Assembly: GCA_004762155.1 (NCBI GenBank) | Contig: SIHP01000007.1 | Location: forward strand, 124,001-188,000 | Length of the DNA stretch: 64,000 nucleotides | Direction: 5' to 3' | Source: Flavobacteriaceae bacterium | GTDB taxonomy: Bacteria; Bacteroidota; Bacteroidia; Flavobacteriales; Flavobacteriaceae | Part shown: positions 39,101 through 50,900 of the stretch, piece after piece | Position numbering within the stretch: position 1 is the first letter of the stretch | Layout: each line of letters begins with the position of its first letter | Made by a program: the position numbers and the translations under genes | The notes under the pieces: model-generated | Databases searched by the model: none | The model's input: only the letters and a program-made list of their open reading frames with translations | What the model was told of the DNA's origin: nothing

Positions 39101-39493
39101 TTTAATAATGCTAAGTCTAATCAATGGTTTTTTTACTAAGTCAAATCCCTTTTTTATGTCTTCACCTTTATAGTTTTCTAAAAAAGAATTATAATCAGTA
39201 GCTGCTAATGAGCTTTTATCTAGTATTGTAACTTCAATTTTTCTATTTTTTAAAACTACTTGAATTGGGCGTTCTGTTTTCTCGTATGCAAAAGCAGTTC
39301 TAAGTATATCGTGTCTTTTACTTAAAATGTTTAAACTTTTAGAGAAAATTTGCATATCAATTTTTCCAGTAGTTGTATAAAAAAGTTGATCAAAATAGGC
39401 GTCAGATTTATCTTTTATAGAATGGAATAACATTCCTTCTTGCATAGGTGTTAAAAGATATATCTTCTCTATATTATTTTTTGATTTTTCCAT
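33107..39493 (-). CDS. Two-module NRPS: C-A-T-C-A-T
   Basis: This is a 2128-residue protein. The first C domain opens YLLTPMQEGMLFHS and has HHILLDGW near 148, the form typical of D-donor (DCL) condensation domains. That fits its place after the epimerase-terminated 3170-residue NRPS. A-domain cores lie near 634 and 1691, carrier serines near 1041 and 2068, and the second C domain has HHIASDGWS near 1228 (LCL-like). Hand-read codes are DIWEMVGDDK for the first A domain, a pocket with two acidic residues suggesting a diamino acid such as diaminobutyrate, and DAWVVGAICK for the second, aromatic or hydrophobic. The first A domain has SDIS where FDxS is usual at core A4. The gene ends 6 bases before the giant NRPS starts. 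Confidence 0.93.
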   Translation of the reverse strand: MEKSKNNIEKIYLLTPMQEGMLFHSIKDKSDAYFDQLFYTTTGKIDMQIFSKSLNILSKRHDILRTAFAYEKTERPIQVVLKNRKIEVTILDKSSLAATDYNSFLENYKGEDIKKGFDLVKKPLIRLSIIKKSETVYDFLWSYHHILLDGWCHAILVEELGKIYDSLNNNTPLDLPEPIHFDSYVKWLEKKDASESKNYWKTYLNEYDHIAEIPKIITRDFSELKNPQYTIKFSKQTSEKLTLIVKDHNITQNDVFQTIWGLLLAKYSNSNDVVYGNVVSGRPAELKGVERCLGLFINTIPVRFHYTNEDTLIALAKKNHEDFLDGMPHHYNSLAEIQNETNLKTDLIKHVIAFENYPLSEINDEDESDQLFKISNVDAFDRTNYDFDVDVELAEEIKLTFYYNANDYEPSYVKKIATTFEILVHQFTENPAKKIHELNFVSDEDTKELLHHFNQKEIDLNNTEPVNVLFENQTFLNEDSISVIHNKQKWTYKQLNTKANKIANTLLKNGLEKGSFVGLHLNRCPDLIAALFGIFKAGGIYVPLDTQNPATRTLELIKDGEIKALISDTDWLTKLTDTGVFSINLNQILCINGTIKSTHNDLIISNKNHIEKNSTKNPENVNAITDWAYMLYTSGSTGKPKGAITRYDGAINHILAEYKALDLQDGFCFLQSASIASDISVWQILAPLLKGGNVLIADKDDVLDYQKTLNLMKEHNVTIAEFVPSYLIGFVDHILELKSQQNILSSLKWMMMVGEEIPVKLVNNWLQLFPTCKVLNGYGPCEASDDITQYEITSMLPEHTPKVPIGKPIHNMNIFVLDDNEKLIPVGVAGEICVSGVGVGAGYFKEPEKTAHSFKPNPFLNTLGETMYKTGDLGRWLPDGNLEFLGRKDRQVKIRGNRVELGEIEAFIRENDVVENVAVIAYKKSPSDISLIAFVIKEYKNLTEEELLKAVLFEECAKGLPYYMQPTEYCFVDVIPQNLSDKVDEKKLITLYKEHSNKNPNSIKEIIPCKTATEKAIKLIWEQVLQKNELSADDDFFEKGGHSLLAMRVKSAIFKKLKIDLDIRNLFVYTKLNELATHADQSLISIESTKIELQEKPAKIPLSFAQESLWFIDNLQGNTTEYNISATIKLKGNLNIDLLETSLKSIINRHETLRSIVLNDSGIPYLSFLETENWTLNTITETYNCLDTKIEKLVSEPFNLATDFKLKASIIQQNSTENILVLVMHHIASDGWSESILVDELLAFYNAGLNNTTTDLPRLPIQYSDYILWQQKNKTKLDRQITYWKENLKDVTTLELPTDYLRSKNQNNEGESVTLYIDKELSEKLKQLSSGNGSTLYMTLLSAFKILLYKYSGQKDICVGTPIAGRVNQDLENLIGFFVNMIVLRNNVKPDINFKDFLTEVKNTSLNAYNNQDVPFEKVLEATTKQRDLSRSPLHQVLFTLQNTPDLKEIVLGNLDVELLKQNHLQVLSDLHFLIEEDSNQNKIILEIEYRKSLFKAATIERLGTHYIQLLKAIVENPSQKISDLEILSSKESKILLDDFNSTTTNYAKNQTLVDLFNKCVSKIPNLVAVTYKETSFTYNDLDQASNKFAHYLLKNKEIKTEDLIAVKIERSEWLIIALLGILKSGGVYLPIDPNYPQERINYIENDSNCKIIIDDIFIEEYQKTSNSYSSTPINVNISINNLAYVIYTSGSTGKPKGVMIEHKGIVNTILAQIPTFRITEGTRCLQFANQCFDASIWEILLSILGGGNLYIIEDHKKTDINYFINFLNSNLIDCAVIPPAYLKILNVTDLKKLQTLVTGGEEAPLEQVKLFKAQGGHYVNAYGPTESSICATTFEGNISNSVSIGKPIPNTEAYILDKSQSLLPIGVIGELCVSGAGLARGYLNNEELTKEKFITHPFKKGLRLYKTGDLAKWLPDGNIEFVGRLDHQVKIRGYRIELGEIENTILKNENIFDCCVISIKDADGTNYLIGYIVKKNDIENQVLEQYLKSELPEYMVPKLWITLTEMPLNSSGKIDKKLLPEPDLNTASTKEYVAPRNDTEESLVLIWEQLLNVNKIGVYDDFFELGGHSLLVTQLVSLIREKLSIELAIKDVFEFKTIEELSSYIRFQELNTVEKGETQEFNVTIEI

Positions 39494-39563
39494 GATTTAA
39501 CAAAGAACGTAGGTTGTTAGTTAGTTGGTTTTTAGATTGGTGTTTGTAGGCTAATTAATAGTA

Positions 39564-40445
39564 TTAACTTACATAATTTAGGTATGATTTATAATAAGGA
39601 AATAAGTATTTCGATGGGATTTTTAAAGCAACTCCCATAAATACCAACCAATTATAATACATGTTTTTCCATGGTGCTCCTTTAAATTTAGACATTACGC
39701 CAGAAGCAGCACTTTTACTAGTATGCCAATCGATATTAAAAGAAATAGAAAAGCTTAGTCCATGAACTTGATGCAACATTCCAGGTGGCATGTATAAAAT
39801 ATCACCACCTTCAACAATAACTTCTTGTATGTTTAATTTATGAGCATTTGGAAATTTAGAATAATCTGGATTTGAAGCATCTATTTTAGACCATCTCCAA
39901 CCTTCTACATAACACAAATCTTTTTGTTCAGCTTCAATTAAAATAAATTTTTTAGAACCTACCATTTGAAAAAACATATTGTGTGTACACAACGTATCAA
40001 AATGTAAAGGTGTTACACTATCGGAACCTCCCATAAAAAATTGAATATAATTCTGATAGTTGTTCCAATACCATTTTGGAAATAACTCTAACGGAAATGG
40101 TTCAATATCTTTGGTTAAATCAGGTAATAAATTAAAAAGAGGAACATCGTGTAAATAAGCAGGTTTGGAAGGATTATTTCCTGCCTTTTTAGCTTCTTCA
40201 TAAGTCATTAAATTATCAATATAATCTGAAAGTTTAACGCGTTCTCTGTTTCCTTTAGAAACATCTCCTGATTTTGTAGCCATATTTAAATTCCATTCTG
40301 GCTTTTTAAAATAGTCTGGCCCCCATAATTCTCTTGCTGCCCAATCTTTTGTTTGGTTTTTAATAAGAACAGGTTTGTTTTTATTTACAAATTCAGTATA
40401 GAATTCTTTGCGAGAAATAGTATCAACAACAGTAACGGTATTCAT
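39564..40445 (-). CDS. JmjC/cupin_8-type hydroxylase
   Basis: This 293-residue protein belongs to the cupin_8/JmjC-like Fe(II)/2-oxoglutarate oxygenases. Visible ligands are His148 and Asp150 in TPLHFD and His225 in PPGMLHQVHG, preceded by the typical GGDILYMPPG strand. Similar stand-alone enzymes hydroxylate amino acids on NRPS carrier domains. It sits between two NRPS genes and 9 bases after the aminotransferase gene, so tailoring of an assembly-line residue is likely. Candidate targets are the diaminobutyrate-like or Asp-like residues. The substrate is inferred only from context. Confidence 0.78.
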   Translation of the reverse strand: MNTVTVVDTISRKEFYTEFVNKNKPVLIKNQTKDWAARELWGPDYFKKPEWNLNMATKSGDVSKGNRERVKLSDYIDNLMTYEEAKKAGNNPSKPAYLHDVPLFNLLPDLTKDIEPFPLELFPKWYWNNYQNYIQFFMGGSDSVTPLHFDTLCTHNMFFQMVGSKKFILIEAEQKDLCYVEGWRWSKIDASNPDYSKFPNAHKLNIQEVIVEGGDILYMPPGMLHQVHGLSFSISFNIDWHTSKSAASGVMSKFKGAPWKNMYYNWLVFMGVALKIPSKYLFPYYKSYLNYVS

Positions 40446-40454
40446 AGTTTTTTT

Positions 40455-41882
40455 TTAAATAGTTTGAAGAAGTGCTTCGCTTTTTTCTTGTGATTTCTTA
40501 GAAATTGTCATTCCTAAAGCTTCTTCCATAATTTCTAAAGCTTCATTAATAATCTTTGGAGTAATTGTTAAAGGTGGAACTAGTCTAAGTACATTATTAT
40601 AATGTCCACCAACTTCAAATAATAATCCCTTTTGTAAACAATTAGCTCTAAATTCTTTTACTAATTCAGGATATGGTTCTTTAGTATATAAATCTTTTAC
40701 AAACTCAACACCAATCATTAATCCTTTCCCTCTTACATCTCCAATGAATGGATATTTTTTTGCTATTTCTAACAAACCATTCATTAGGTAAATTCCCATT
40801 TCTTTTGTGTGTGATTTCACATCATATTTTTCTACAAAATCAAAAGCTCCGTTTGCAGCAGCTAAACTTACTTGATTTGCTCTAAAAGTTCCAATATGAG
40901 CTCCTGGTCCCCAGGCTTCTACTTCTTTTTTATAAACTAATGCTGAAATTGGAAAACCAACACCACCTAATCCTTTAGATAACGTAATAATATCTGGCAT
41001 AACACCATAATTCATACAAGCTAAGAATTCACCAGTTCTAAAAAACCCACTTTGTATTTCATCAAAAATGACTAATACATCATTCCTATGTGCAACTTCA
41101 ACAACTTCATTTAAAAAACCTGCTACAGGTGTTATATTTCCTCCTTCTCCTTGAATTGATTCAACAATAATCGCAGCTGGTTTTGTAATTCCAGAATGTT
41201 TGTTTTCTAGTAAAAATTTCAGTCTTTCAATAGCATAATCTTTACAAGCTAATTCAGTATCATTTGAAGGACATCTGTATTGGTAGCTAAAAGGAGTAAA
41301 GTGTACATTTGGAATTAATGAAGTTAAGTTTTTACGAAAAGCAGTATCTGCAGTTACAGCTAATGCAGCAGAGGTCATTCCATGGTAACTTCCAGAAAAA
41401 GCAATTATTCCGTCTCTTCCTGTTTTTATTTTTGCAAGTTTAATTGCGGCTTCTACAGCATCGGAACCTGTTGGTCCTCCAAAACTTACTTTGTAATCGT
41501 TTTGAACTGCAGTTGGAAGGTTTTTTATTATTTTTTGAATTGCATTTAATTTATTTTCTGTTGGGAAATCAAGTGCGTGAATTAGCTCGTTTTGTTGTTT
41601 TCTTACATATGTTAATACCTCTTCATTACAATGACCAACATTTACTACTCCACAACCAGCGAAAAAATCTATAAATTGATTTCCGTCCACATCTTCAATA
41701 ATAGCTCCTTTTGCTTTTCTAATTGCAAAAGGCATGCTTCTAGGATAAGAGACAACTGCCCCTTCTATTTGTTTTTGTAACTCTAATAACTTTTTAGATT
41801 TTTCACCTGGAATACTTTCACTAATAATATTAGCTGATTCTGATAAATGAAAACGCGAAAATTTGTGTGTAGTTTCTTCCAT
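40455..41882 (-). CDS. Diaminobutyrate--2-oxoglutarate aminotransferase-like (class III)
   Basis: This 475-residue class III PLP aminotransferase has the substrate block GGPTGSDAVEAAIKLAK, typical of the Dat/EctB branch, the FDEIQSGFFRTGEF block and the PLP Lys in LSKGLGG. Dat and EctB enzymes convert aspartate semialdehyde and an amino donor to L-2,4-diaminobutyrate. The gene lies between NRPS genes whose A domains have acidic, diamine-like pockets, and the operon ends with an aspartokinase gene, so it likely supplies diaminobutyrate for the peptide. Ectoine synthesis is less likely, as no ectA or ectC gene is visible. Ornithine-type aminotransferases are the main alternative. Confidence 0.8.
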   Translation of the reverse strand: MEETTHKFSRFHLSESANIISESIPGEKSKKLLELQKQIEGAVVSYPRSMPFAIRKAKGAIIEDVDGNQFIDFFAGCGVVNVGHCNEEVLTYVRKQQNELIHALDFPTENKLNAIQKIIKNLPTAVQNDYKVSFGGPTGSDAVEAAIKLAKIKTGRDGIIAFSGSYHGMTSAALAVTADTAFRKNLTSLIPNVHFTPFSYQYRCPSNDTELACKDYAIERLKFLLENKHSGITKPAAIIVESIQGEGGNITPVAGFLNEVVEVAHRNDVLVIFDEIQSGFFRTGEFLACMNYGVMPDIITLSKGLGGVGFPISALVYKKEVEAWGPGAHIGTFRANQVSLAAANGAFDFVEKYDVKSHTKEMGIYLMNGLLEIAKKYPFIGDVRGKGLMIGVEFVKDLYTKEPYPELVKEFRANCLQKGLLFEVGGHYNNVLRLVPPLTITPKIINEALEIMEEALGMTISKKSQEKSEALLQTI

Positions 41883-41951
41883 ATTTTTTTAAGTTTAGTT
41901 TGATTTTAATACATCAGATCAATTTTATTGAAAAGATGTTGTATAGATTTT

Positions 41952-44900
41952 TTAGAAAAGATCATTCAATTCAACCAAGTCATCTAATGATAAATCTGAG
42001 TAATCATAATCACTTGGTGTTGTTTCACAATGCTCTCTGTTAACACAGAAATCAATGATGTTTTCAAGAACTATTCGGTAGTTATTTAGCCATTTTTGTA
42101 TGGTTTCCTTTTTAAATTGTGAAGTATTATAATGCAATGAAATTTCTAATTCCCCATTTTTGATAGCACATATAAATTCTATTGGAAAATCACTTTTATT
42201 TTTTGGGGATTCGTCAATATTTAACTCATCATTTATAACACTAAAGTAATTTCCTTGGTTGTCATTATCATCTATATTTCCTAAATAGTTAAATGCTATC
42301 TGCGGTAATTCAATTGTTCTGATATTGTTGTTTTCTTCATTAGAATCTTGATAACGTAAAAGACCAAAACCAATTCCATTATTTGGTGTTTTATGAAGGT
42401 GTTCTTTTGTTTCTTTAATTAAATCAGCTAGTCCCTTATTTGATGTGGTTGAGATATGTACTGGATATTCACTTGTAAACCAACCTACAGTTCTATTTGT
42501 ATTTAATTTTTCATTTAATTTCGTTCTACCATGACTTTCCAACATAATAGCTGTTTCTGTTATAGTAAATGTTTGATAAATAGATTCACTTAAAGCAGTT
42601 AATAGAATATCGTTAATTTCGGTATTAAAAGCTTTATGTACCTTGGTTTCTAGTAAGGAAACATATTCTTTAGTTAATTCAATTTTTTCTACAGCAGCGT
42701 TTGCAATTTGTAGTGTTGATTCATTAGAAATATCGTAAGGAATTTTAGTTTGAGGTGTGTTATTAATTCGTGCATTCCAAAAAAGTTTTTCCTCTTCAAA
42801 GCTAGCTGATTTCATAAACTGATTAAGTTCTTCTGACCATGTTTTAAAAGAATCTGTTTTTGCAGGTAATTCTATTTCGTCTTCAGTTTGTATTTGATCG
42901 TAAATAGTATTTAAATCTTCTAATAATATTCTCCAAGAAACTCCGTCTACAACTAAATGATGAATTGCTAACAATATATAATCCGTTTGTTTTGCTTTAA
43001 AAACCCCTACTTTCATCAGTGGTCCATTTTCTAGTAAAATGCTAGATTGTAATTCTACAGCTAATGCCTTAAAATCATATACTGAAGTTGCGTTTGGAGT
43101 TTCATAAACTTTTAAACTTACAGGTAAATCATCATCTTGGATAACTTGAATTATTTCATTTTCATTGATCGTATATATAGTTCGTAGAGCATCGTGCCAG
43201 TTTTGTAATGATTTTAGTGTTTTTTCTAAAGAAATTATATTAATTCTGCCTTGAGATCTTAAAACTATAGATTGATTGTAATAGTTTGGTTCTTTTTTAT
43301 TGGCTTTAAAAAATGCAGTTTGAATTGGTGTTAAATCAACTTTACCCGTAATAATTTTTTGATCAGCAATTCTTTGTAATGGTTTTACAAAACTAGCAAC
43401 TTGTTTAATGGTTGCGTATCTCATAATATCTCTTACTTCAACCTGGTATTGATGTTTGTATAAATAAGAAGATACTTGAATTGCACTTATAGAGTCTCCT
43501 CCAACTTCATAAAAATTATCCGCAGTTCCTATATCATTAAGTTTTAAAATTGCTTTCCAAGCTTCAACTAAAATAAGTTCTACATCATTTTGTGGAGTTA
43601 TAAAAGTTTTTTTAGTATTGTTATTGTCGTTTGCTATTTTATGTAAAAACTTTCTATCAATTTTTCCACTCATAGTAAGTGGAAGTTTTTCTATTTCTTG
43701 ATACTCAGCTGGCACCATATAAGATGGCAATACACTGCTTAAAGAATTTTTTACTTCTTGTGTATTGTTGTTGTTATTAAAAACAATAAAAGCATGTAAA
43801 TATTTTCTTCCGTTTGTGGTGTTTACTCTATCCAAAACTGTAGCTTCTTTTACAGCTGGTAATTGAAGTAGTTGTATTTCAATTTCACCTAATTCTATTC
43901 TTTGTCCGTTTACTTTTATTTGGTAATCTTTTCTGCCATGAAACTCTATCATTCCATTAGGTAATAATTTACCTAAATCACCAGTTTTATATAATCGTTG
44001 ATTTTTATTTTTAGCAAACGGATCTTGTAAAAATACTTTTTGTGTTTTTACAGGCTCGTTAATATATCCTCTACCAACACCAATTCCTGCCACACATATT
44101 TCTCCAATAATTCCAATAGGGCATAAGTTCATATAATCATCTACAATATAATTTGCCATATTGTAAATAGGTTTTCCAATAGGAATACTTGTAGAGTTTT
44201 CGTCAACATTTTTAAATACATTCCAAGTGGTTCCATCAGAAGCTTCAGCCGGACCGTAATCGTTTACTATTGTTGTTGTTGGGTAATAGGATAGCCATTT
44301 TTCTATTGCTCTTGGGTTTGCTGCTTCTCCACAACAAATTAAATTTGTAATTGACAATGGATATTGCGTTATATCGTCAGAAATAATATCTAAAAGCATT
44401 GATAGATATGAAGGAACTATTTGAAAAATAGTTGCTTTGTGCTCCATTAATTTTTCTAATAGTTTTTCAGGTGCATTTACCAATTCATCACCATAAATAG
44501 CGGTGGTTCCTCCAGATATTAAAGCCGTAAATAATTGCCAAACAGCAATGTCAAAACTTAAAGAAGCATTCTGGATTAACACAGCATCAGTATCCATTTC
44601 TAAATAATCTACTGTAGCTAAAGCATGGTTCATCATTCCAATATGTTCGTTCATAGCTCCTTTTGGAAGTCCTGTTGAACCAGATGTAAACATTGTTACA
44701 GAAAGACTATTTGGATTTATTTTTATATTGATGTTACTATCTTTTAGAGAAATTGCTTCATCTAATAAATCTTGTATATATATAAGGTTACATATCTCAG
44801 TTATTTCTTTTTCCAGTTCTTCACTTACTAAGTTTTTATCAGCAATAATAGCTTTTACATCTCCAATTTTTAACATTGAAATTATTCTGCTATCTGGCAC

Positions 44901-47900
44901 TTTTTTATCTACAGGAATGTAAGATCCAGCTAATTTCCAAACCGCTAAAACAGTTGTCATAACCACATCTGATCTATCTAATAGAATAGCAATTTGATCA
45001 TCTTCATTTATTCTTTGATGAATTGTTATTGCTCTTGCTAGTTTGTTAACATCGCTATTTAAGGTGCTATAATTAACTCTTTTGTCTTCAAAAATTATTG
45101 CTGTTTTAGAAGGAGTCTCTACCGCAAATTTTTCTAAATAGTGATGAAAGGTTGCGTCTAAAGGAAACTCTTTTTCAGTTTTATTCAGTTCATCTATTAA
45201 GTGCTCTTCTTTGCTTGTTATTATAGAAACATTTCCAGTTTTTTTATCTGGATTTTCTATGATTTTTTCAATTAATAACTCTAAATGTTCTAATAAACTT
45301 TGCATTTGAGCTTCGTTGTAAATAACATTATTATATGTTAATGTTAAATGCAGTTCATCTTTTTGTTCCATGAAATCAAAGTCCATATCAAATGGAGTTC
45401 CTTTGTTTTCAATAGTTATTTGCTCAATTTCAGCATCTTTAAAACCATTGATTAATAAACTGTCTTCATCTTCATCAAAACTTTGTAGTAAAATCATGAC
45501 ATCAAAAATTGGATTTCGACTGATTTCTCTTTCAAAATCTAATTCATTAACTAAAATATCAAAAGGGTAATCCTGATGTTCAAAAGCCTCAATAGTGTTT
45601 TCTTTTACTTGTTTTAAGAATTGATTGAACGATTTTTCTGGGTCAATTTCGTTTCTTAAAACAATAGTATTTATATAATATCCTAATTGATTTTCTAAAT
45701 CAGGATGTGTTCTTCCTGCAGTTCCTGTACCTAAAACAATATCTGTTTGTTCTGTGTATTTATATAATAATACATTTACCAAGGAAACCAACATCATAAA
45801 TAAACTAGCTTCTTCTTTTTTAGCAATTACTTTTAACTTTTCCAATATGTTTTTGTTAAAAGTATATTCAATAGCAGATCCGCTAAATTCCTGAACAGCA
45901 GGTCTAATTACATAGGAAGGAAAGTTTAATACAGGGATACTTCCTCCTAAAGTTTTATGCCAATATTCTCTATGTTTTTCATAAGCACCAGACGCTAGTT
46001 GATTTAATTGCCATAAGGCATAATCTTTATATTGAATGTTTAATTTTGGTAATGATGTAATTTCATTATTTTCAAATGCGCTATAATTCTTTAAAATTTC
46101 TTTTACAAGAATGTTATTTGACCAACCATCACAAATAATATGATGCATTGAACAGAAAAACAAAGAAGTGTTTTCATCTAAAATATAAAATTTAGAAGTG
46201 AATAAAAATTGTTTTTCTAAGTTAAAAGGAGTGTTTGCGATAACTGTTAATTCATTAATAACGTCTGCAAAAGTTTTGTTTGAAGTTGTATAATCAATAA
46301 CTTCAAAAACCTGTGATTTCTTAACGCTATTATGAATTATTTGAACAGGTTCTCCTTTCTTTTCAGAAAAAGTTGTTCTTAAAACTTCGTGTCTATTAAC
46401 GATACTAGTTACGGCTTCACCAAAGGCTTCAATATTTGTTTTTCCAGTTATTTTGTAGGCATTGTACGAATTGTACCCTGAAACATCATCAACAAACCGA
46501 TCTAAAACCCACAATCTTCTTTGTGCGTTCGAAACTGCATAATATGGAGCTTTTTCTACTAATGGAATTGGCTCAAAATAGACTTTAGTTGCTTCATCTA
46601 TTAATGTAGCTAATGATTTTATATTAGGTCTTATAAATACATCTTTAATAGAAATTTCTGCACCTATTTTTTTCTTAACAAGAGAAATCATACTTATTAC
46701 TTTTAAAGAATGTCCTCCTAAATCGAAAAAGTTATTATGGATTTCTATTTCTTCTTTATCTAATAATTCTTTCCAAATATCTATTAAAGCTTGCTCTGTT
46801 TTTGTAATTAAAATTTCTTCTGCAATTTCTTGCTTTTGATGTGCATCTACATCTATGTTCGCTAATTGTTTACGATCTACTTTACCATTTCGTGTTAATG
46901 GAAACTTATCTAATAAAAGTATTTGTGTTGGTAACATATACTCTGGTAGCGATTCAGATAATTGCTGCCTTACAGTTTCTGTATTTAAACCATCATCATA
47001 TGTGGTAATAAATCCGTACAACTGTTCTAATTGATTTTCTTTTTGAAGTACTAAAACTATTGCTTCTTTAACGTTTTCAAGCGCAGTTAAGTGAAGCTCT
47101 ATTTCTTCTAACTCAATTCTATATCCTCTAACTTTTACTTGATAATCTTTTCTTCCAAAGAACTCAATAGTTCCATTTGGTAAATATTTTCCAATATCAC
47201 CAGTTTTATATAATCGTATGTTTTTTTCTTCTATAAAAGGATCTGTTGTAAAAGCCTTTCTTGTTTTTTCGATATCATTTATATAACCTCTACCAACCCC
47301 AACTCCTGAAACTAAAATTTCTCCTTTTACACCAATAGGGCAAAGTTGAAAATCGTTATTAACAATATAGATACTCAAGTTAGCAAGCGACTTACCAATT
47401 GATACTGATGCTGTTGCAGGACTTTCACTCATAATATGTAATGTAACATCATCAGCAGCTTCCGTTGGTCCGTAAGCATTTACAACTTTTATGTTTTGAA
47501 ATCTAGCAAACCATCTATCCAATAAATTTTTCTTTACAGTTTCGCCTGTTACTAATAAGTATTCTAGATTAGGAAAAATGTCTTTTTTTGATGTTTCAAT
47601 TTCATCAAGTAATACAGATAAGTAACTTGGAACTACTTGTAAATGACTAATGGTGTCCGTATGTAATTTGTCAACAAAACTTGTTATTTGTAGTGTTTCA
47701 AGTTTGCTGTATACAACAGTAGTTCCACCAATAATAAGAGCATTAAACATTTGCCAAACAGAAATATCAAAACTTTGAGAAGCATTCTGAGCTAAACAAC
47801 TTTCAGTATTCATATTTAAGTCTTGTACCATTATAAATAAATGATTTAACAAGCCTTTGTGTTCTAATAATGCACCTTTAGGTTTCCCTGTAGAACCAGA

Positions 47901-50900
47901 GGTATAAATGATATACGCAAGATCATCTATATTACTATATGAGTTTTTTAATGGTAATTGTGCATGTATATCAGTTGCAGAATATGTAGCGCAAGAATTT
48001 GTGTCTATTTTAGCAATACCATTTAAACAAAGTACATTTTTTACAATACTTGTTTCTGAAAGAATAGTATTTATTAAGTTGTTGTACTTTTCAGTATAAA
48101 CAATTGTACTAACTTTTGCATCTTCTAAAATAACTTTTATTCTATCTTCCGGCAATTCTGGATGAATAGGAAGATATACACCACCGGCTTTCCAAACTCC
48201 ATAAATCCCTTCTATCATTGCTACGGATCTATCTGCTATTACAGCAACTACATCTTCGTTTTTAAGTTGAATATTTTCTCTTAAAAGACACGCTTGTTTT
48301 GATGCATTTAAATCTAAAAGTTCATACGATCTTTCTTCATTTTTATCTTTTAGAGCTATTTTATTTGGATGTTCTTTTGCAATTTTTTGAATTAACTGAT
48401 CTGTAGTTAACTTAAAAGAAAAGTCTGATTTATTATCATTAAAACCGTAGATAAGTTGTTTTTCTTCTTCCGTTTTTAGTATTGAAAGTTCAGCAATATT
48501 TTGTGCTGGATTTAAAACAATTTTTTCAAGTAAATTAACATAATGTTGTCCAATGTTATCTATTGTATCTGGAGTGAATAAATCAGTGTCATATTCTACA
48601 TGAAATTCCATTCCTCGATCTCCATTGTCTTCCATATAAACATTAATATCAAACTGTGTTGTATTTTGTTCAATAGGTTGGCTGTTTAATAAAAGATCAC
48701 CCATTTTTAAGTTTGTTAACTCAGGAACTTCTTCCATTGAAAACATTATTTGGAAAATTGGTGTTCTGCTAGTTTCTCTTTGTACACCTATAGCATCCAC
48801 AATTTTTTCAAAAGGAATGTCTTGGTGCAAGTAAGCATCTAGTGTTGTTTCCTTAATTTTTTGTAAAAATGTTGTGAATTGTTCAGATGAAGATACGTTT
48901 GTTCTTAATGCTAACGTGTTTGCTAAAAAGCCAATTAAAGATTCTAATTCTTTATGATTTCTTCCAGCAATTGGACTTCCTACACAAATATCTTCTTGTC
49001 CAGTATACTTATATAAAAGCACTTTAAAAGAAGCCAACATAGTCATAAATAAAGTAACTCCATTTGTTTGAGAAGTGTTTGCTAATTGTTCTCTTAAAAG
49101 AGGGTTTATAGCAAACGTTTTTCTGTTACCAACAAAACGTTGTTGCGCTGGTCTTGGAAAATCTGTAGGAAAGTCTAAATACTCAATTCCTTCTAATTGA
49201 TTTTTCCAATACGTTATTTCTTCTGATAAATAATTTCCTGAAATATAATTTCTTTGCCAAATTGAATAATCAATATAATCAATTGGAAGTTCTTCTAAAG
49301 CAGGAGTTTTTCCGTTTACTTTTGCTTCATATAAAGCTCTCATTTCGTTTAAGAATAAGTAAGCAGACCATCCGTCAAATACAATATGATGAATACAAAT
49401 ACCTAAAACAAATTCATTTTGAGCATATTGAAGTAGTGTTGCTTTTATCATGTAGTCTTTTGACAAGTCAAAAGGAATTTTAATTAGCGTTTGAATATCT
49501 TCAATTGCGTGTTGATAATTAGCGACTTCTTTAACGTTTAAGTTCCAGTTTAATCCTTGAACCTTTTGGTATACTTCACCTTCTTTTTCAGTAAAAACAG
49601 TTCTTAAAGCTTTGTGTTTGTATACTAATTCTTGTAGTGTAGTTTCTAATATTTCTTTATCAAGCTCTCCTTTAATTGTTAAAACACCAGGAACATTGTA
49701 TTGTACACTTCCTTGGAATTTATCTATAAACCAAAGCCCTTCTTGTATAAAGGATAACGGAGCTCTTTCTCCGTCTTTAGTTTTTTGAGGAACAATATTA
49801 ACCTCCTCTTTTGTTGCAGAAGAATTTATAAACTTAGCCATGTCTGAAAGTATTGGCCAAGTAAAAATATCTTTAATTGAAATTTGTTTTCCTAATCGTA
49901 CACCAATTATAGCCGCTAGTTTAATTGCCATTAATGAGTGTCCGCCAATTTCAAAAAAGTTATCGTCTAAATAAACCGAAGAAGTTTCCAATACTTCCTC
50001 CCAAATAGTAGCTAAATTTCTTTCAGTTTCAGTAAAGTTTTGAACTGGAATATGAATAGTCATTTCTTGTGGATTGCGAACAGGTAATTTGTTTACAATT
50101 TCAAAATGAACTGGAATACTTTCTGAATTTACATGTTTTTTCAACCAATTTCTTAATGAAGAAGATGTCGTTTTATAAGTGCTTTCTTTTAGTATAATTA
50201 GTCCTACTAAAAGGTGTTGTTTTTCATGATAAAAAACTTCAGAGGTAAGAATTTGAGGATGTGTATTTAGTGCTTCTTCAGTAACATCTGGCGTAATAGT
50301 TTTTCCATCAATCAATATTTCTTTACCCGCTTTATTTAATACTAATATTTTTCCACCAGCACTAAATTTCGCATTGTTTTCTAAGGCACGTAATTTCCTT
50401 TTTGCATCTCCAATATTTAGTTCTTTTAACGCATTATTTTTTCCTATTGGATTTTGTAAAATTTTACTTTCAAACCATAAAGTACCAGAAACTTCAAGTG
50501 GCGCAATTCGTTGTCTTGAATCTAAAATTTGAACATTACATTTTCCAAAAGGTTTTGTGTAGGTTATGCTTTGTAATTCTTTAGGTAAAAAAGTTGTTAT
50601 TTTGGATTGAATAACCGACAAACCTATTTTAGGTAATTGATAGGTAACCGTAATTTTAGGGTTATTTTTTAAAGAGTTTTGTAGTTTATTAATGTCATAA
50701 TTAGTTACTCTTTCACTTGAAGAAAGTACAATACTAGAAAAGCAATTTGTTACATGTACTTTAGTAAAAAAAGTATCATTATAAAGCGATTCTTTAGTTA
50801 TCTTTAAAGTTCCGTTGATTTTTGAATTAGCTAATTCCTCTAAAGATTCATCAATAACATTTAAGGTACAATTGCTGTATAGAACTGGTAATACTAATTC

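Noticed and set aside
40455..41882. Ectoine cluster based on the EctB-like aminotransferase
   Set aside because: No EctA acetyltransferase or EctC synthase gene is present; the NRPS context explains the gene better.
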